DNA of 44,035 nt from an uncultured Spirochaetales bacterium (GCA_949282255.1 CASDPA010000017.1:1-44035), one strand, 5' to 3'; counted from the first letter of the stretch, positions 1 to 8,335 are shown. Notes: generated by a model from the letters alone, not told the origin. Numbers and translations: made by a program.

Positions 1-123
1 CCTTTTGCATGCGGTAAGGCACGCCTGTTTTTGTTCTTAGACCATGGTATTGCTGAATCCACGATCCTGCAAATGTGAGGTCACTTCATATTGTTTAATC
101 AGAATTTGTTTTATAAGATTGTC

Positions 124-942
124 ATGAATCATAAGTTTCTGTACGGCAACAGGATCGTAATCACCGGAGCAAGCAGCGGGATAGGAAAATCCTGCGCCAA
201 GCTTTTTGCACAAAACGGATATGAGGTTTTTGCATTGAGCCGGAGCATAGAAGAAAAAACAGAGAAGCTTGGCATGGGTAAAATAGAAGGAATAAGGTGC
301 GATGTGACGGATGCCCCTTCAATAAAAAAAGCATTCGCCAAGATAGGAGATTTTGGTATATTGATACATTCTGCAGGATTTGGGATTGCAGGAGCCGCAG
401 AAGACACACCTATTGAAATGGTAAGAAAACAGTTTGAGACAAATTATTTCGGGGTACTTGCTGTTAACAGTATTGCCATGCCGATTCTGAGAAAAAGAGG
501 GAAAGGTCTTGTTATCGCAATAAGCTCCATTGCAGGCAGGGTTTCCATTCCTTTTCAAAGCCATTACAGCTCTTCAAAATATGCACTGGAAGCTTACATG
601 GAAGCATTGAGGATGGAAGCAGGTTCTTTTGGAATAAGGGCTGTGCTGCTGGAACCAGGGGATACAAAAACAGCCTTCACAGCAAAAAGAGAGACGGATA
701 TCTTAGAAAACAGTGTATATAAAAAGAAAGCAGAAGCAGCCATTTGGCAGATGGAAAAGGATGAAAAGGAAGGAAAAGATCCCAAAACAGTTGCAAAAAC
801 GGCGTTGAAGATATCAAATAAGAAAAACCCTCCTATACGTATTGCAATTGGAACATCCTACAAAATGCTGATGGTATTACGCAGGATTCTGCCGGATAGG
901 ACGGTTCTTTTCCTTTTAAGGAAAATATACCATCAACAATAA
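124..942 (+). CDS. SDR-family NAD(P)-dependent oxidoreductase
   Basis: A classical short-chain dehydrogenase/reductase of 272 residues, cytosolic, substrate unknown. Seen directly: the cofactor glycine motif TGASSGIG at residues 14-21, an HSAG motif in place of the usual NNAG near 82-85, and the catalytic set Ser135, Tyr148 and Lys152 (YxxxK). The length and the hydrophobic C-terminal tail resemble the SDRs annotated as ketoreductases or 3-ketosphinganine-type enzymes, but the substrate cannot be read from sequence. I chose the ATG at 124; an in-frame TTG at 91 would add 11 residues not needed for the fold, and neither start has a clear ribosome site. The next gene begins 11 nt downstream, so the two are probably cotranscribed. 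Confidence 0.85.
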   Translation: MNHKFLYGNRIVITGASSGIGKSCAKLFAQNGYEVFALSRSIEEKTEKLGMGKIEGIRCDVTDAPSIKKAFAKIGDFGILIHSAGFGIAGAAEDTPIEMVRKQFETNYFGVLAVNSIAMPILRKRGKGLVIAISSIAGRVSIPFQSHYSSSKYALEAYMEALRMEAGSFGIRAVLLEPGDTKTAFTAKRETDILENSVYKKKAEAAIWQMEKDEKEGKDPKTVAKTALKISNKKNPPIRIAIGTSYKMLMVLRRILPDRTVLFLLRKIYHQQ

Positions 943-953
943 GGGACGAGAAT

Positions 954-1865
954 ATGGGAGACATATTAATCCGGGCACTCTTTTTCTTCTTGATGATCGC
1001 CCTGGCATATGCACTTAAAAAAGCAGGTGTATTAAAGAAAGAGGATTCATCAGCCTTGTCAAGGTTGATTTTGAACGTAACGCTGCCTTGCGCAATATTA
1101 GCGTCATTCAGAACTTTCGTATTTGATTACAGATTGATGATGATTCCTCTCATCGGATTTTTATCAAACTGCCTGATGCTTTATCTCGGATACATCATAA
1201 GCCGGAAAAAAGAGCGCGATGACAAGATTTTTTATATGCTCAATCTTCCGGCATACAATATCGGGAATTTCACCCTGCCGTTCGTATCGGGGCTCTTGGG
1301 AGCATCTGGAGTGATATCCGCATGTCTTTTTGATATGGGAAATGCCGTAATGTGCGTTGGAGCAAATGTGATCATAACTTCAATGGTGGTAAATGGAGTG
1401 CAAGAGGGAACAAGCATTCCTAAGGCATTATTGAAGGTTTTTACAAAACCGGCTTTTACCGTATATTTCATCATGCTGGTCTTCTCTGCTATCGGACTGA
1501 GAATCCCCGATTTCGTCTTTGATTTTGCCTCTTCAATAAGCCCTGCAAACGGAATCATCGCGATGTTCATGCTTGGGCTGATGATGGAATTCAGGTTCAC
1601 AAAAGAATTGTTCAAGGAAGTCATCTCAGTAAACATATTGAGATTGATTCTGGCTTTTGTGATTGCGATGCTCTTTTATAAATTTGCACCGTTCGATCTT
1701 GAAACAAGAAAAGCTGTGGCCATAACCGCATTTGCCCCGATAAGCAGTGCTGCCCCGGCCTTTACTGAAGAATTGAAAGGTAATATAGAATTGGCAGGTT
1801 TCGCCGGTAGTGTCTCAATAGTTATCGCACTCGTGCTTATTCCGCTTCTGGTAATCCTGTTGTAA
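954..1865 (+). CDS. AEC (auxin efflux carrier) family permease
   Basis: An integral inner-membrane transporter of 303 residues made of about ten hydrophobic segments, with the two-bundle layout typical of the AEC family (bacterial relatives move organic acids such as malate, or are of unknown substrate). Visible family signs are the N-terminal helix followed by KKAGVLKKED, the Asn/Pro-containing segment LNVTLPCAI near residues 40-48, and APISSAAPAFTEE near residue 265. A GGGACGAG sequence just upstream of the ATG serves as ribosome site, and the gene follows the SDR gene by 11 nt. The substrate cannot be assigned; the SDR partner may act on the same metabolite, which is only inference. Confidence 0.85.
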   Translation: MGDILIRALFFFLMIALAYALKKAGVLKKEDSSALSRLILNVTLPCAILASFRTFVFDYRLMMIPLIGFLSNCLMLYLGYIISRKKERDDKIFYMLNLPAYNIGNFTLPFVSGLLGASGVISACLFDMGNAVMCVGANVIITSMVVNGVQEGTSIPKALLKVFTKPAFTVYFIMLVFSAIGLRIPDFVFDFASSISPANGIIAMFMLGLMMEFRFTKELFKEVISVNILRLILAFVIAMLFYKFAPFDLETRKAVAITAFAPISSAAPAFTEELKGNIELAGFAGSVSIVIALVLIPLLVILL

Positions 1866-1894
1866 AGGCTATTCTTTTCCTGGTTTATAGTTAC

Positions 1895-1922
1895 TCAAGG
1901 AGATGCTCTATCCAGCTGAGAT
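1895..1922 (-). other. tRNA-derived fragment (D-arm remnant)
   Basis: Read on the minus strand, this stretch matches a bacterial tRNA D-arm and the start of an anticodon stem (CTCAGCTGGATAGAGCATC), closely resembling the D-arm of the tRNA-Arg gene 200 bp away. No acceptor stem, T-arm or paired anticodon stem is present, so it is not a working tRNA. It lies just outside the promoter of the tRNA operon and in the opposite orientation to it. Confidence 0.5.
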
Positions 1923-1958
1923 AAAAAGAAGAAAAACAAATTTTTTTGCGAAAAGATG

Positions 1959-1987
1959 TTGACATGAAAGCCAGTTTTTGGCATAGT
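1959..1987 (+). promoter_or_regulatory. sigma-70 promoter of the tRNA operon
   Basis: A perfect -35 TTGACA (1959-1964), a 17-bp spacer and a -10 CATAGT (1982-1987) place the transcription start near 1994, about 40 nt before the first tRNA. A poly-A/poly-T rich stretch (1921-1948) just upstream could act as an UP element. No other promoter is evident within the cluster, so the five tRNAs are probably one transcript. Confidence 0.65.
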
Positions 1988-2034
1988 ACTGCATGTTGAA
2001 ATTGTACTGGTACACGCCATGAGATTTCCATAAT

Positions 2035-2107
2035 GGTGGAAGTAGTTCAGTGGTAGAGCGCCAGATTGTGGATCTGGTTGTCGAGGGTTCGAATCCCTTC
2101 TTCCACC
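2035..2107 (+). tRNA. tRNA-His (GTG)
   Basis: Cloverleaf with anticodon GTG, acceptor stem GTGGAAG/CTTCCAC, T-loop GTTCGAAT. The extra G at 2035 pairs with C at 2107, giving the G-1:C73 pair characteristic of tRNA-His. The CCA end is not encoded. Confidence 0.95.
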
Positions 2108-2112
2108 CGAAA

Positions 2113-2186
2113 GCGCTCTTAGCTCAGCTGGATAGAGTATCGGACTTCGAATCCGCAGGTCGTAGGTTCGAGTCCTACAGGGCGCG
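2113..2186 (+). tRNA. tRNA-Arg (TCG)
   Basis: Cloverleaf with anticodon TCG in loop CTTCGAA, acceptor stem GCGCTCT/AGGGCGC (one T-G wobble) and discriminator G. The outermost anticodon-stem pair is T-C, a mismatch. Only 5 nt separate it from tRNA-His. No encoded CCA. Confidence 0.93.
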
Positions 2187-2200
2187 AGAATACAATTCAT

Positions 2201-2273
2201 GGGCCGCTAGCTCAGCTGGTAGAGCAGCAGACTCTTAATCTGCGGGTCAAAGGTTCGATCCCTTTGCGGCTCA
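2201..2273 (+). tRNA. tRNA-Lys (CTT)
   Basis: Cloverleaf with anticodon CTT in loop CTCTTAA, anticodon stem GCAGA/TCTGC, acceptor GGGCCGC/GCGGCTC with one G-T wobble, discriminator A. No encoded CCA. A second isoacceptor with TTT must lie elsewhere in the genome. Confidence 0.95.
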
Positions 2274-2290
2274 CGACTTATATACCAATC

Positions 2291-2328
2291 ACTGCGAAAG
2301 TGGTGAAAAACTGCGAGAGTGGTGGAAT
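2291..2328 (+). repeat. tandem near-duplicate of the tRNA-Leu 5' end
   Basis: Two adjacent 19-nt units (2291-2309 and 2310-2328) agree at 16 of 19 positions. The second unit contains the acceptor and early D-arm of tRNA-Leu; the first has no downstream cloverleaf. It looks like a partial tRNA duplication or a slipped recombination product. Confidence 0.55.
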
Positions 2329-2392
2329 TGGTATACACGCTAGTCTTAGGAACTAGTGCTTCGGCTTAAGGGTTCGAGTCCCTTCTCTCGCA
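2313..2392 (+). tRNA. tRNA-Leu (TAG)
   Basis: Class II tRNA with anticodon TAG in loop CTTAGGA, acceptor GCGAGAG/CTCTCGC and a short variable arm around TGCTTCGGCTTA. Discriminator A, no encoded CCA. A near copy of its 5' end precedes it (see the repeat at 2291-2328). Confidence 0.94.
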
Positions 2393-2403
2393 AGAGTCAA
2401 AAT

Positions 2404-2475
2404 GCGAAAGTAGCTCAGTGGTAGAGCTCCACCTTGCCAAGGTGGATGTCGCGGGTTCAAGTCCCGTCTTTCGCT
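2404..2475 (+). tRNA. tRNA-Gly (GCC)
   Basis: Cloverleaf with anticodon GCC in loop TTGCCAA, anticodon stem CCACC/GGTGG, acceptor GCGAAAG/CTTTCGC, discriminator T. Last gene of the cluster, followed 8 nt later by a terminator hairpin. No encoded CCA. Confidence 0.95.
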
Positions 2476-2483
2476 TCAAAAAT

Positions 2484-2511
2484 CTCCTTACTGCTAGTAA
2501 GGAGTTTTTAT
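2484..2511 (+). terminator. Rho-independent terminator of the tRNA operon
   Basis: A perfect 9-bp stem CTCCTTACT/AGTAAGGAG with a 3-nt loop, followed directly by a T-run. From here to 2674 I see nothing further. Confidence 0.85.
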
Positions 2512-2674
2512 TTGCGCAAGACATTTGAATATGAAAACTGGAATACTGTGATAAAGATAAGACTATTATCGATGCAGAGGAATGGTTCGATACATGATTA
2601 AGTGATTACATAGAATACCTATTTTTCTTTTTGACCTGAAAATACAAAGAAAGAGAATAAAGTGTTATAAACAC

Positions 2675-2701
2675 GCAAAAAGGCCGCATCTACGGCCTTT
2701 T
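2675..2701 (-). terminator. terminator of the small beta-barrel gene
   Basis: Stem AAAAGGCCG/CGGCCTTTT with loop CATCTA, 19 nt past the stop codon of the minus-strand gene. Read on the minus strand, the hairpin runs into TTTTTGCG. The symmetric A/T arms mean it could also stop plus-strand transcription. Confidence 0.8.
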
Positions 2702-2719
2702 GCAATATAATGCCTCTCC

Positions 2720-3307
2720 TCAGAATTTATATTGGATTCCAGCTTTTGCGGCCCAGACAAACAGCAAGTTTTCGCTCTTACTGCTCCCGCTTATTATCGA
2801 AGATGAAAAAACAGTCTCTCTCAAAACTTCATACCCGACCTGCCCTTCTGCGAAAAGACCGATATTGTCGGTTATATCCGCCTGCAACCTCAAAGCAGCC
2901 AGCAAAGCAAGATTATGTTGAGATAATTTCGCTCCATCATCTCCATCGGATCTGAACTGGTAATCTGCTCCTCCGCCAATTAGAAGCGATGCAGATTTAC
3001 CCATGTTCAACCTGTAGTAGACGAAAGCCTCAGCAAGCAATAAGGCGTATGGATCCGTAATATCGGAAGAAGGAATATAGATATCAGCTCCGAGACCTAA
3101 TGAAAGAGCGATGCTATCACCAAAATAGAAAAGCGCATCAGCATTCACAGGAACATAATCGGAAGTCAAATTAGTGTGTTCTCCAAAATCAATCCTCTGG
3201 GAATATCCGGAACCAAGGCCGATGTAGATATCTGTTTTGGATTTTGCAGCAAAAATGCTGGTACATAGAACCAAAACCAATAGGAATACAAAAATCTTTT
3301 TCACCAT
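2720..3307 (-). CDS. small outer-membrane beta-barrel protein
   Basis: A secreted protein of 195 residues. Residues 1-20 form a Sec signal peptide (MVKKIF, a leucine/valine-rich core, then FAAK). The remainder has alternating hydrophobic/polar strands with many Gly and aromatic residues and ends in QYKF; the terminal Phe is the usual signal for insertion of outer-membrane barrels. About eight strands would fit the length. The ATG at 3307 is preceded by AAGGAGA at correct spacing; an ATG six codons upstream overlaps that ribosome site and is unlikely. It is a single-gene unit, divergent from nrdA and closed by a terminator. I do not recognise a specific family; OmpX/OmpA-like is only a structural guess. 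Confidence 0.75.
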   Translation of the reverse strand: MVKKIFVFLLVLVLCTSIFAAKSKTDIYIGLGSGYSQRIDFGEHTNLTSDYVPVNADALFYFGDSIALSLGLGADIYIPSSDITDPYALLLAEAFVYYRLNMGKSASLLIGGGADYQFRSDGDDGAKLSQHNLALLAALRLQADITDNIGLFAEGQVGYEVLRETVFSSSIISGSSKSENLLFVWAAKAGIQYKF

Positions 3308-3391
3308 AAAAAATTCTCCTTTCATTTTGCAGCTGGCTTTTTCAGCTATCCTACTCCATTAAAAACACAAAAATAAAATAAAGTTACCTTA

Positions 3392-3421
3392 TTGATATTA
3401 ATTATTATTATTTTGTATTAT
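3392..3421 (+). promoter_or_regulatory. nrdAB promoter, predicted leaderless
   Basis: TTGATA (3392-3397), 18-bp spacer, TATTAT (3416-3421). The -10 box ends 8 nt before the nrdA ATG, so transcription should begin at or within 1-3 nt of the start codon. No Shine-Dalgarno sequence precedes the ATG. I see no convincing NrdR box in the 123-bp divergent region. Confidence 0.5.
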
Positions 3422-3429
3422 TACTACTT

Positions 3430-5949
3430 ATGAAAATTACAAAACGCACAGGTGAAAAAGAAACGTTTGATGAAAAGAAAATCTTGCAAGCATTGGAAAA
3501 AGCGTTCTCTGCAAGCAGAGAAATCATAAATGACGAGGACTTGTCCACTCTTCTTGTCATGATAACAGCTGAAACAAGGCAAAAGGATGGCATAAGCGTC
3601 GAGGAGATACAGGATATAGTTGAGAACAAGCTGATGGAAAAAGGCTTTTTCAAAACGGCAAAAGCCTATATTCTTTTCCGGCAGGAAAGAGCCAAGCTCA
3701 GGGAAGAAAGAAACAATATCAAAACCTTTTTCCCCGAATATCCTGCAATCAAAGATATCTTGTCAAAGATACAGCAAAACTTTCCAGATTCCCAATATTC
3801 TCTTTCGATTCTTGAAAGAAAATTCTTATCTTTTTTAAAGGATGGAATGGAAGCAAAGGAGAGGTTGGATGCACTCATCAAGGCTTCGGTGGAACTTACA
3901 AAGCCGGAAGCTCCTTCTTGGGAAATGATTGCCGCCCGATTTCTTTACTTTGGTTTCAATGTGAGACTTGCCGATGATGTAAAAAAAAGGAATATCGGTT
4001 CTTTTTATGATAAATTGGCTTATCTTACTGAAGAGGGCTTATATGGCCGTTACATACTCACCGGTTATCCAAAAGAAGAAATAGAAGCCTCTTTCTCTTT
4101 CATCAAAGAGGAAAGAAACGACCTGTTCACCTACTCCGGGTTAGATCTGGTCTTGAAAAGGTATCTCATAAAAACCCATGACGGGACTGTACTGGAAACT
4201 CCGCAGGAAATGTTTCTAGGAATCGCATTGCATCTTGCATTGAATGAAAAAACGGACAGGATGGTCTGGGTCAAAAAGTTTTATGACATGCTCTCAAAGC
4301 TGGAAGTTACGATGGCGACCCCAACCCTTGCCAATGCGAGAAAGCCGTTCCACCAGCTCTCATCCTGTTTCATCGATACGGTTCCTGACAGCCTCAACGG
4401 AATCTACCGCAGCCTGGATAATTTTGCAAAGGTAAGCAAATTCGGTGGTGGAATGGGACTTTACTTCGGAAAGGTCCGGGCAAACGGTTCCTCCATCCGC
4501 GGCTTTGAGGGTGCGGCAGGTGGTGTGATACGATGGATCAAGCTTGTAAACGATACGGCAGTCGCTGTCGACCAGCTTGGTGTGAGGAGCGGTGCGGTTG
4601 CAGTATATCTCGATGTATGGCATCGTGATCTGCCCGAATTCCTTAATCTCCGCACGAATAATGGAGATGACAGGATGAAAGCACATGACGTTTTTCCCGC
4701 CGTATGCTACCCCGACTACTTCTGGCATCTTGCAGAACACGATATCGATGCGGCCTGGTACATGATGTGCCCACATGAAATATACTCAATAAAGGGATAC
4801 AATCTTGAGGATTACTTTGGAAAGGAATGGGAAAAGAAGTATCTTGACTGTGTCAATGATGCAAGAATCAGGAAAAGGGTGATGAGTGTAAAGGACATCA
4901 TAAGGCTTATCCTGAAATCTGCAGTCGAAACTGGAACGCCTTTTGTATTCAACAGGGATACTGTCAACAGGGCCAACCCCAACGGCCATAAAGGCATCAT
5001 CTATTGCTCCAACCTATGTACGGAAATAGCCCAAAACATGTCCCCGATTGAAGAGTTATCCATCGATATGGAAACGAGTGACGGGGATCCGATAGTTGTC
5101 ACAAAGACAAAACCGGGGAATTTTGTTGTGTGTAACCTTGCTTCCCTCTCGCTTGGCAACCTGCCTGTTGAGAATCGTGAGTATTTGAGAGAAACGGTTC
5201 GCAATGCAGTCAGGGCTTTGGATAATGTGATAGACCTCAATTTCTACCCTGTTGAATATGCAAAGCATACAAATAAGATCTACAGGGCGATCGGGCTTGG
5301 AGTCTCCGGATACCACCATATGCTTGCAAAACATAAGATAAGATGGGAAAGCCATGAGCATCTCGATTTTGCCGACAAGCTTTTTGAGGACATCTGCTAC
5401 TATGCGATAGAAGCATCATGTGACATAGCATCTGAAAAAGGAAGCTACAGCCTTTTCGATGGATCCGACTGGCAAAACGGAGCATTCTTCGACAAAAGAG
5501 GATACTCTTCGCCGCGCTGGTCAAAGCTGAAGAAAAAGGTTGCAGATACGGGTATGAGAAACAGCTATCTTCTGGCTATAGCCCCCACAAGCAGCACAAG
5601 CATAATAGCAGGGACCTCGGCAGGAGTTGATCCTGTAATGAAAAAATTCTTCTATGAGGAGAAGAAAGGGTCGATGCTGCCTCGTCTTGCACCAGAGCTT
5701 TCCCCTGAGACATGGTGGTACTATAAAAATGCACATGAAACAGACCAGATGTGGTCAATCAGGGCAGCAGGAACCAGGCAGAGGCACATAGACCAATCAC
5801 AGTCGGTCAACCTTTACATAACCAATGATTTTACGATGAGACAGATTTTGAATCTCTATCTTGAGGCTTGGAAATCAGGAGTAAAGACACTTTATTATGT
5901 CAGAAGCAAGGCCCTCGAGGTGGAGGAATGCGAATCCTGTTCATCCTAA
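3430..5949 (+). CDS. nrdA: class I ribonucleoside-diphosphate reductase, large (alpha) subunit
   Basis: Reduces ribonucleoside diphosphates to deoxyribonucleotides together with the R2 protein encoded next to it. The 839-residue protein begins with an ATP-cone allosteric domain (about 1-90), so activity control by ATP/dATP is likely. Active-site residues are visible: Cys313 (in SSCFID) and Cys568 (in VVCNL) as the redox pair, and Asn528, Cys530 and Glu532 (NLCTE) as the radical-site triad. The phosphate-binding stretch PTSSTSIIAGTSAG and the C-terminal shuttle cysteines Cys834 and Cys837 are also present. It overlaps the ribosome site of nrdB by its stop codon. The start is fixed by the ATP cone even though no ribosome site is visible. 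Confidence 0.97.
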   Translation: MKITKRTGEKETFDEKKILQALEKAFSASREIINDEDLSTLLVMITAETRQKDGISVEEIQDIVENKLMEKGFFKTAKAYILFRQERAKLREERNNIKTFFPEYPAIKDILSKIQQNFPDSQYSLSILERKFLSFLKDGMEAKERLDALIKASVELTKPEAPSWEMIAARFLYFGFNVRLADDVKKRNIGSFYDKLAYLTEEGLYGRYILTGYPKEEIEASFSFIKEERNDLFTYSGLDLVLKRYLIKTHDGTVLETPQEMFLGIALHLALNEKTDRMVWVKKFYDMLSKLEVTMATPTLANARKPFHQLSSCFIDTVPDSLNGIYRSLDNFAKVSKFGGGMGLYFGKVRANGSSIRGFEGAAGGVIRWIKLVNDTAVAVDQLGVRSGAVAVYLDVWHRDLPEFLNLRTNNGDDRMKAHDVFPAVCYPDYFWHLAEHDIDAAWYMMCPHEIYSIKGYNLEDYFGKEWEKKYLDCVNDARIRKRVMSVKDIIRLILKSAVETGTPFVFNRDTVNRANPNGHKGIIYCSNLCTEIAQNMSPIEELSIDMETSDGDPIVVTKTKPGNFVVCNLASLSLGNLPVENREYLRETVRNAVRALDNVIDLNFYPVEYAKHTNKIYRAIGLGVSGYHHMLAKHKIRWESHEHLDFADKLFEDICYYAIEASCDIASEKGSYSLFDGSDWQNGAFFDKRGYSSPRWSKLKKKVADTGMRNSYLLAIAPTSSTSIIAGTSAGVDPVMKKFFYEEKKGSMLPRLAPELSPETWWYYKNAHETDQMWSIRAAGTRQRHIDQSQSVNLYITNDFTMRQILNLYLEAWKSGVKTLYYVRSKALEVEECESCSS

Positions 5950-5960
5950 GGAGAAAAAAC

Positions 5961-7007
5961 ATGCAAGAAAAACTTAGCGCAAAACCACTTTTCAACCCAT
6001 TTGGAGATACCGAAACCACAAAAAGAAGGATGATCGGTGGAAATACGACAAATCTTAACGATTTCAACAACCTGAAATATCCATGGACAAGCGATTGGTA
6101 CAGACAGGCCATGAACAATTTCTGGATTCCGGAAGAAATCAATCTCAGCCAGGATCTCAAGGACTACCGACTGCTGTCTGATGCGGAAAGAAAGGCTTAT
6201 GACAAGATACTTTCCTTCCTGGTTTTTTTGGATTCATTGCAGACTGCAAACCTTCCCAACATAAGCGAATACATCACCGCAAACGAGGTCTCCCTCTGTC
6301 TGCATATACAAACTTTCCAGGAATGCATACACTCGCAAAGCTACTCCTATATGCTTGACACGATCTGTTCTCCGGAAGAAAGGAATGATATACTTTTCCA
6401 ATGGAAAAACGATTCCCACCTGCTTGAAAGAAACACCTTCATAGGAGGGATTTACAATAACTTCCTTGAACACAGGGACCGCTTTTCATTGATGAAAGTG
6501 CTTGTTGCAAACTACATTCTTGAAGGAATCTATTTTTATTCCGGCTTCATGTTCTTCTACAATCTCTCCAGAAACGGGAAAATGCCGGGATCGGCACAAG
6601 AGATCAGGTATATAAACCGTGACGAAAACACCCATCTCTGGCTGTTCAGAAATATCATACTCGAATTGAAAAAGGAGGAACCGGAACTTTTTCAAAAAGA
6701 TATGATAGAGACATATAAGGCCATGTTGGAGGAAGGAGTGGAGCAGGAAATAAAATGGGGCTCCTACGTCATCGGAGATGAAATCCCGGGATTGACCAAA
6801 AGGATGCTTGCCGATTATATCCGGTATCTTGGCAACCAAAGATGGACATCTCTCGGCTTTGCTCCCCTTTATGAAAATAATCAGATGGAACCGGAGGATA
6901 TGGCCTGGGTATCGCAATATGCGAATGCAAACATGGTGAAAACCGATTTCTTCGAAGCCAGAAGCACGGCTTATGCAAAAAGCACCGCACTTGTGGATGA
7001 CTTATGA
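5961..7007 (+). CDS. nrdB: class I ribonucleoside-diphosphate reductase, small (beta/R2) subunit
   Basis: The radical-generating partner of NrdA, 348 residues, ferritin-like helical fold. The dimetal ligands are all readable: Asp91, Glu121, His124, Glu188, Glu222 and His225. The radical tyrosine is present as Tyr128 (in HSQSYSYM), so this is a conventional Tyr-radical R2 and not the Phe type of Chlamydia. The ATG at 5961 is preceded by AAGGAG at 5948-5953, which shares bases with the nrdA stop codon, so translation of the two is tightly coupled. Upstream in-frame start codons lie inside nrdA and are not needed. Confidence 0.97.
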   Translation: MQEKLSAKPLFNPFGDTETTKRRMIGGNTTNLNDFNNLKYPWTSDWYRQAMNNFWIPEEINLSQDLKDYRLLSDAERKAYDKILSFLVFLDSLQTANLPNISEYITANEVSLCLHIQTFQECIHSQSYSYMLDTICSPEERNDILFQWKNDSHLLERNTFIGGIYNNFLEHRDRFSLMKVLVANYILEGIYFYSGFMFFYNLSRNGKMPGSAQEIRYINRDENTHLWLFRNIILELKKEEPELFQKDMIETYKAMLEEGVEQEIKWGSYVIGDEIPGLTKRMLADYIRYLGNQRWTSLGFAPLYENNQMEPEDMAWVSQYANANMVKTDFFEARSTAYAKSTALVDDL

Positions 7008-7009
7008 TC

Positions 7010-7038
7010 GGGAGAGGGGGGGCACCCCTTCCCCTTTT
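7010..7038 (+). terminator. possible nrdAB terminator
   Basis: A G-rich arm (7010-7020) faces a C-rich arm (7025-7034) followed by TTTT. Pairing is imperfect (about 8 of 10). It lies in the 30-bp gap between the convergent nrdB and guanine deaminase genes. Confidence 0.4.
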
Positions 7039-8300
7039 CAGATTATCTTTTGTCCTTTGACAAACTTTGCCACTGGTTTTTTATCGGCAAGGCGGTAGGC
7101 ATAGAATTCAAGGCGGTCCCTGATTTCCATACGTGGACGGAGGACCGATCTGGCACTGCTTTCATCCAGTACAAGAATATCGGCATCATAGCCAGGCTCG
7201 AATGCACCAACCTTGCCAAAGAAGGCCCCGCCTGAACGTGTTGCAAGGTAAAAAGCCTCATCGAAATTGAGCATCCCGTATTTTTCATCCATTAAACGCC
7301 ACCTCAGCTTGCTTACCTGTATCGCATCGGTGATCATCCGGAACAAAGACAAGCTGGATCCGCCTGCCACATCCGTGGCAAGACCGCAGTTGATTCCTTC
7401 TGCAAGAAACCGGCGTATAGGGGCTATTCCCGAGGCGAGATTGGTATTGGAAGACGGGGAATGGGCTACGAAAACGCCGGACCTCTTCAACAATCCGATC
7501 TCATCTTCCGTTGGCCATACAACATGGGCCATCACAGTCCTCACCTTGCCCATCATGCCGAATCTGTCGTAGGCATCTGCATAGCTTGTGCTCCATGGAC
7601 AAAGCTCCCTAACCCACTCAATCTCCCCCTTATTCTCATCCAAATGGCTCTGGACCGGTATGTTATATTCATACGCGATTCGTCCAAGCACTTCCATCAG
7701 CCCATCGGTGCAGGAAGGGATGAATCTCGGGGTTATGATGGGTTTTGTTCTGAAAAATCCTCTTGATTTGCGGAGGAAATCCAAAGTCTCTTTTATCGAC
7801 TCGTCCGTCTCCTCCCTCAATATATCCGGACTGTTACGGTCCATGTTGACCTTACCCACATAACTGATGAGCCCGGAAGACTCCAGCATATCCATCAAAA
7901 GCAGAGTGGAATCCTTATGGATCGTAGCAAAAACGACAGCCCTGGTAGTACAGCTGTTTTTCAAATCATCGACAAATATCCCATATGCTTCTCTTGCATA
8001 TTCCAGATTTCCATACTCCGCTTCTTCAGGAAATGTGTGCTTCTCCAGCCATTTGAGAAGCTCCTCATCCATATAGAGTCCAGCAAACTGATATTGCGGC
8101 GCATGCAAATGCAGATCACACATTCCGGGAATGATCAAATGCCCGCTATAGTCATAAAATGTGCAATCCTCTTGCGGAAGCTGCTCATACACTCCGCAGA
8201 TCACGCCGTTTTCAACCAGAATATAGGAATCCTTTTTGCAAATCAGTGTGCGGTCGCTGCCGCTCCAGGCCAAATCCCCTTTAATAAAAAACTTATCCAT
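7038..8300 (-). CDS. guaD: guanine deaminase
   Basis: Hydrolyses guanine to xanthine and ammonia in the cytosol, for purine salvage or use of guanine as a nitrogen source. The 420-residue amidohydrolase carries the family pattern closely: HLH (His64, His66) in HLHAPQYQFAG, WLEKHTFPEE, FATIHKDS, VGKVNMDRNSPD and PRFIPSCTD. It also has SHLDEN with His219 and Glu222, His259 in MAHV, and Asp310 in TDVAGG. The spacing of Arg192, His219, Glu222, His259 and Asp310 parallels that of the well-studied vertebrate enzyme, so a single zinc site is expected. The ATG at 8300 has GGAGG four nt upstream. The gene sits alone behind a purine-riboswitch-like leader, which supports the substrate assignment independently. 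Confidence 0.93.
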   Translation of the reverse strand: MDKFFIKGDLAWSGSDRTLICKKDSYILVENGVICGVYEQLPQEDCTFYDYSGHLIIPGMCDLHLHAPQYQFAGLYMDEELLKWLEKHTFPEEAEYGNLEYAREAYGIFVDDLKNSCTTRAVVFATIHKDSTLLLMDMLESSGLISYVGKVNMDRNSPDILREETDESIKETLDFLRKSRGFFRTKPIITPRFIPSCTDGLMEVLGRIAYEYNIPVQSHLDENKGEIEWVRELCPWSTSYADAYDRFGMMGKVRTVMAHVVWPTEDEIGLLKRSGVFVAHSPSSNTNLASGIAPIRRFLAEGINCGLATDVAGGSSLSLFRMITDAIQVSKLRWRLMDEKYGMLNFDEAFYLATRSGGAFFGKVGAFEPGYDADILVLDESSARSVLRPRMEIRDRLEFYAYRLADKKPVAKFVKGQKII

Positions 8301-8335
8301 CCTGCCTCCATCGGCTTACAGCCTCATATGATGGA
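8301..8335 (-). promoter_or_regulatory. riboswitch expression platform with sequestered ribosome site
   Basis: TCCATC (8330-8335) pairs perfectly with GATGGA (8307-8312), enclosing a smaller GGCT/AGCC hairpin. The helix covers three of five bases of the GGAGG ribosome site (8305-8309). Because two bases of TCCATC belong to the P1 3' strand, a stable ligand-bound P1 should open the ribosome site. No T-run follows, so control looks translational. An ON response to guanine fits a catabolic enzyme; this is inference. Confidence 0.5.

Noticed and set aside
1-78. Open frame at the left edge ending in TGA at 76-78, possibly the 3' end of a gene
   Set aside because: Only 25 codons are visible and no family can be recognised, so it cannot be supported.
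1895-2238. ORFs on both strands giving peptides with CRTRTYDLRIR, RDSNPRQPDPQSGALP and QLDRVSDFESAGRRFES
   Set aside because: These are translations of the tRNA genes, a well-known source of spurious proteins.
2700-2955. Two small plus-strand ORFs opposite the end of the beta-barrel gene
   Set aside because: They begin within the terminator of the minus-strand gene and mirror its coding sequence.
3308-3429. Search for NrdR boxes before nrdAB
   Set aside because: No pair of sites resembling the NrdR consensus is present in the divergent spacer.
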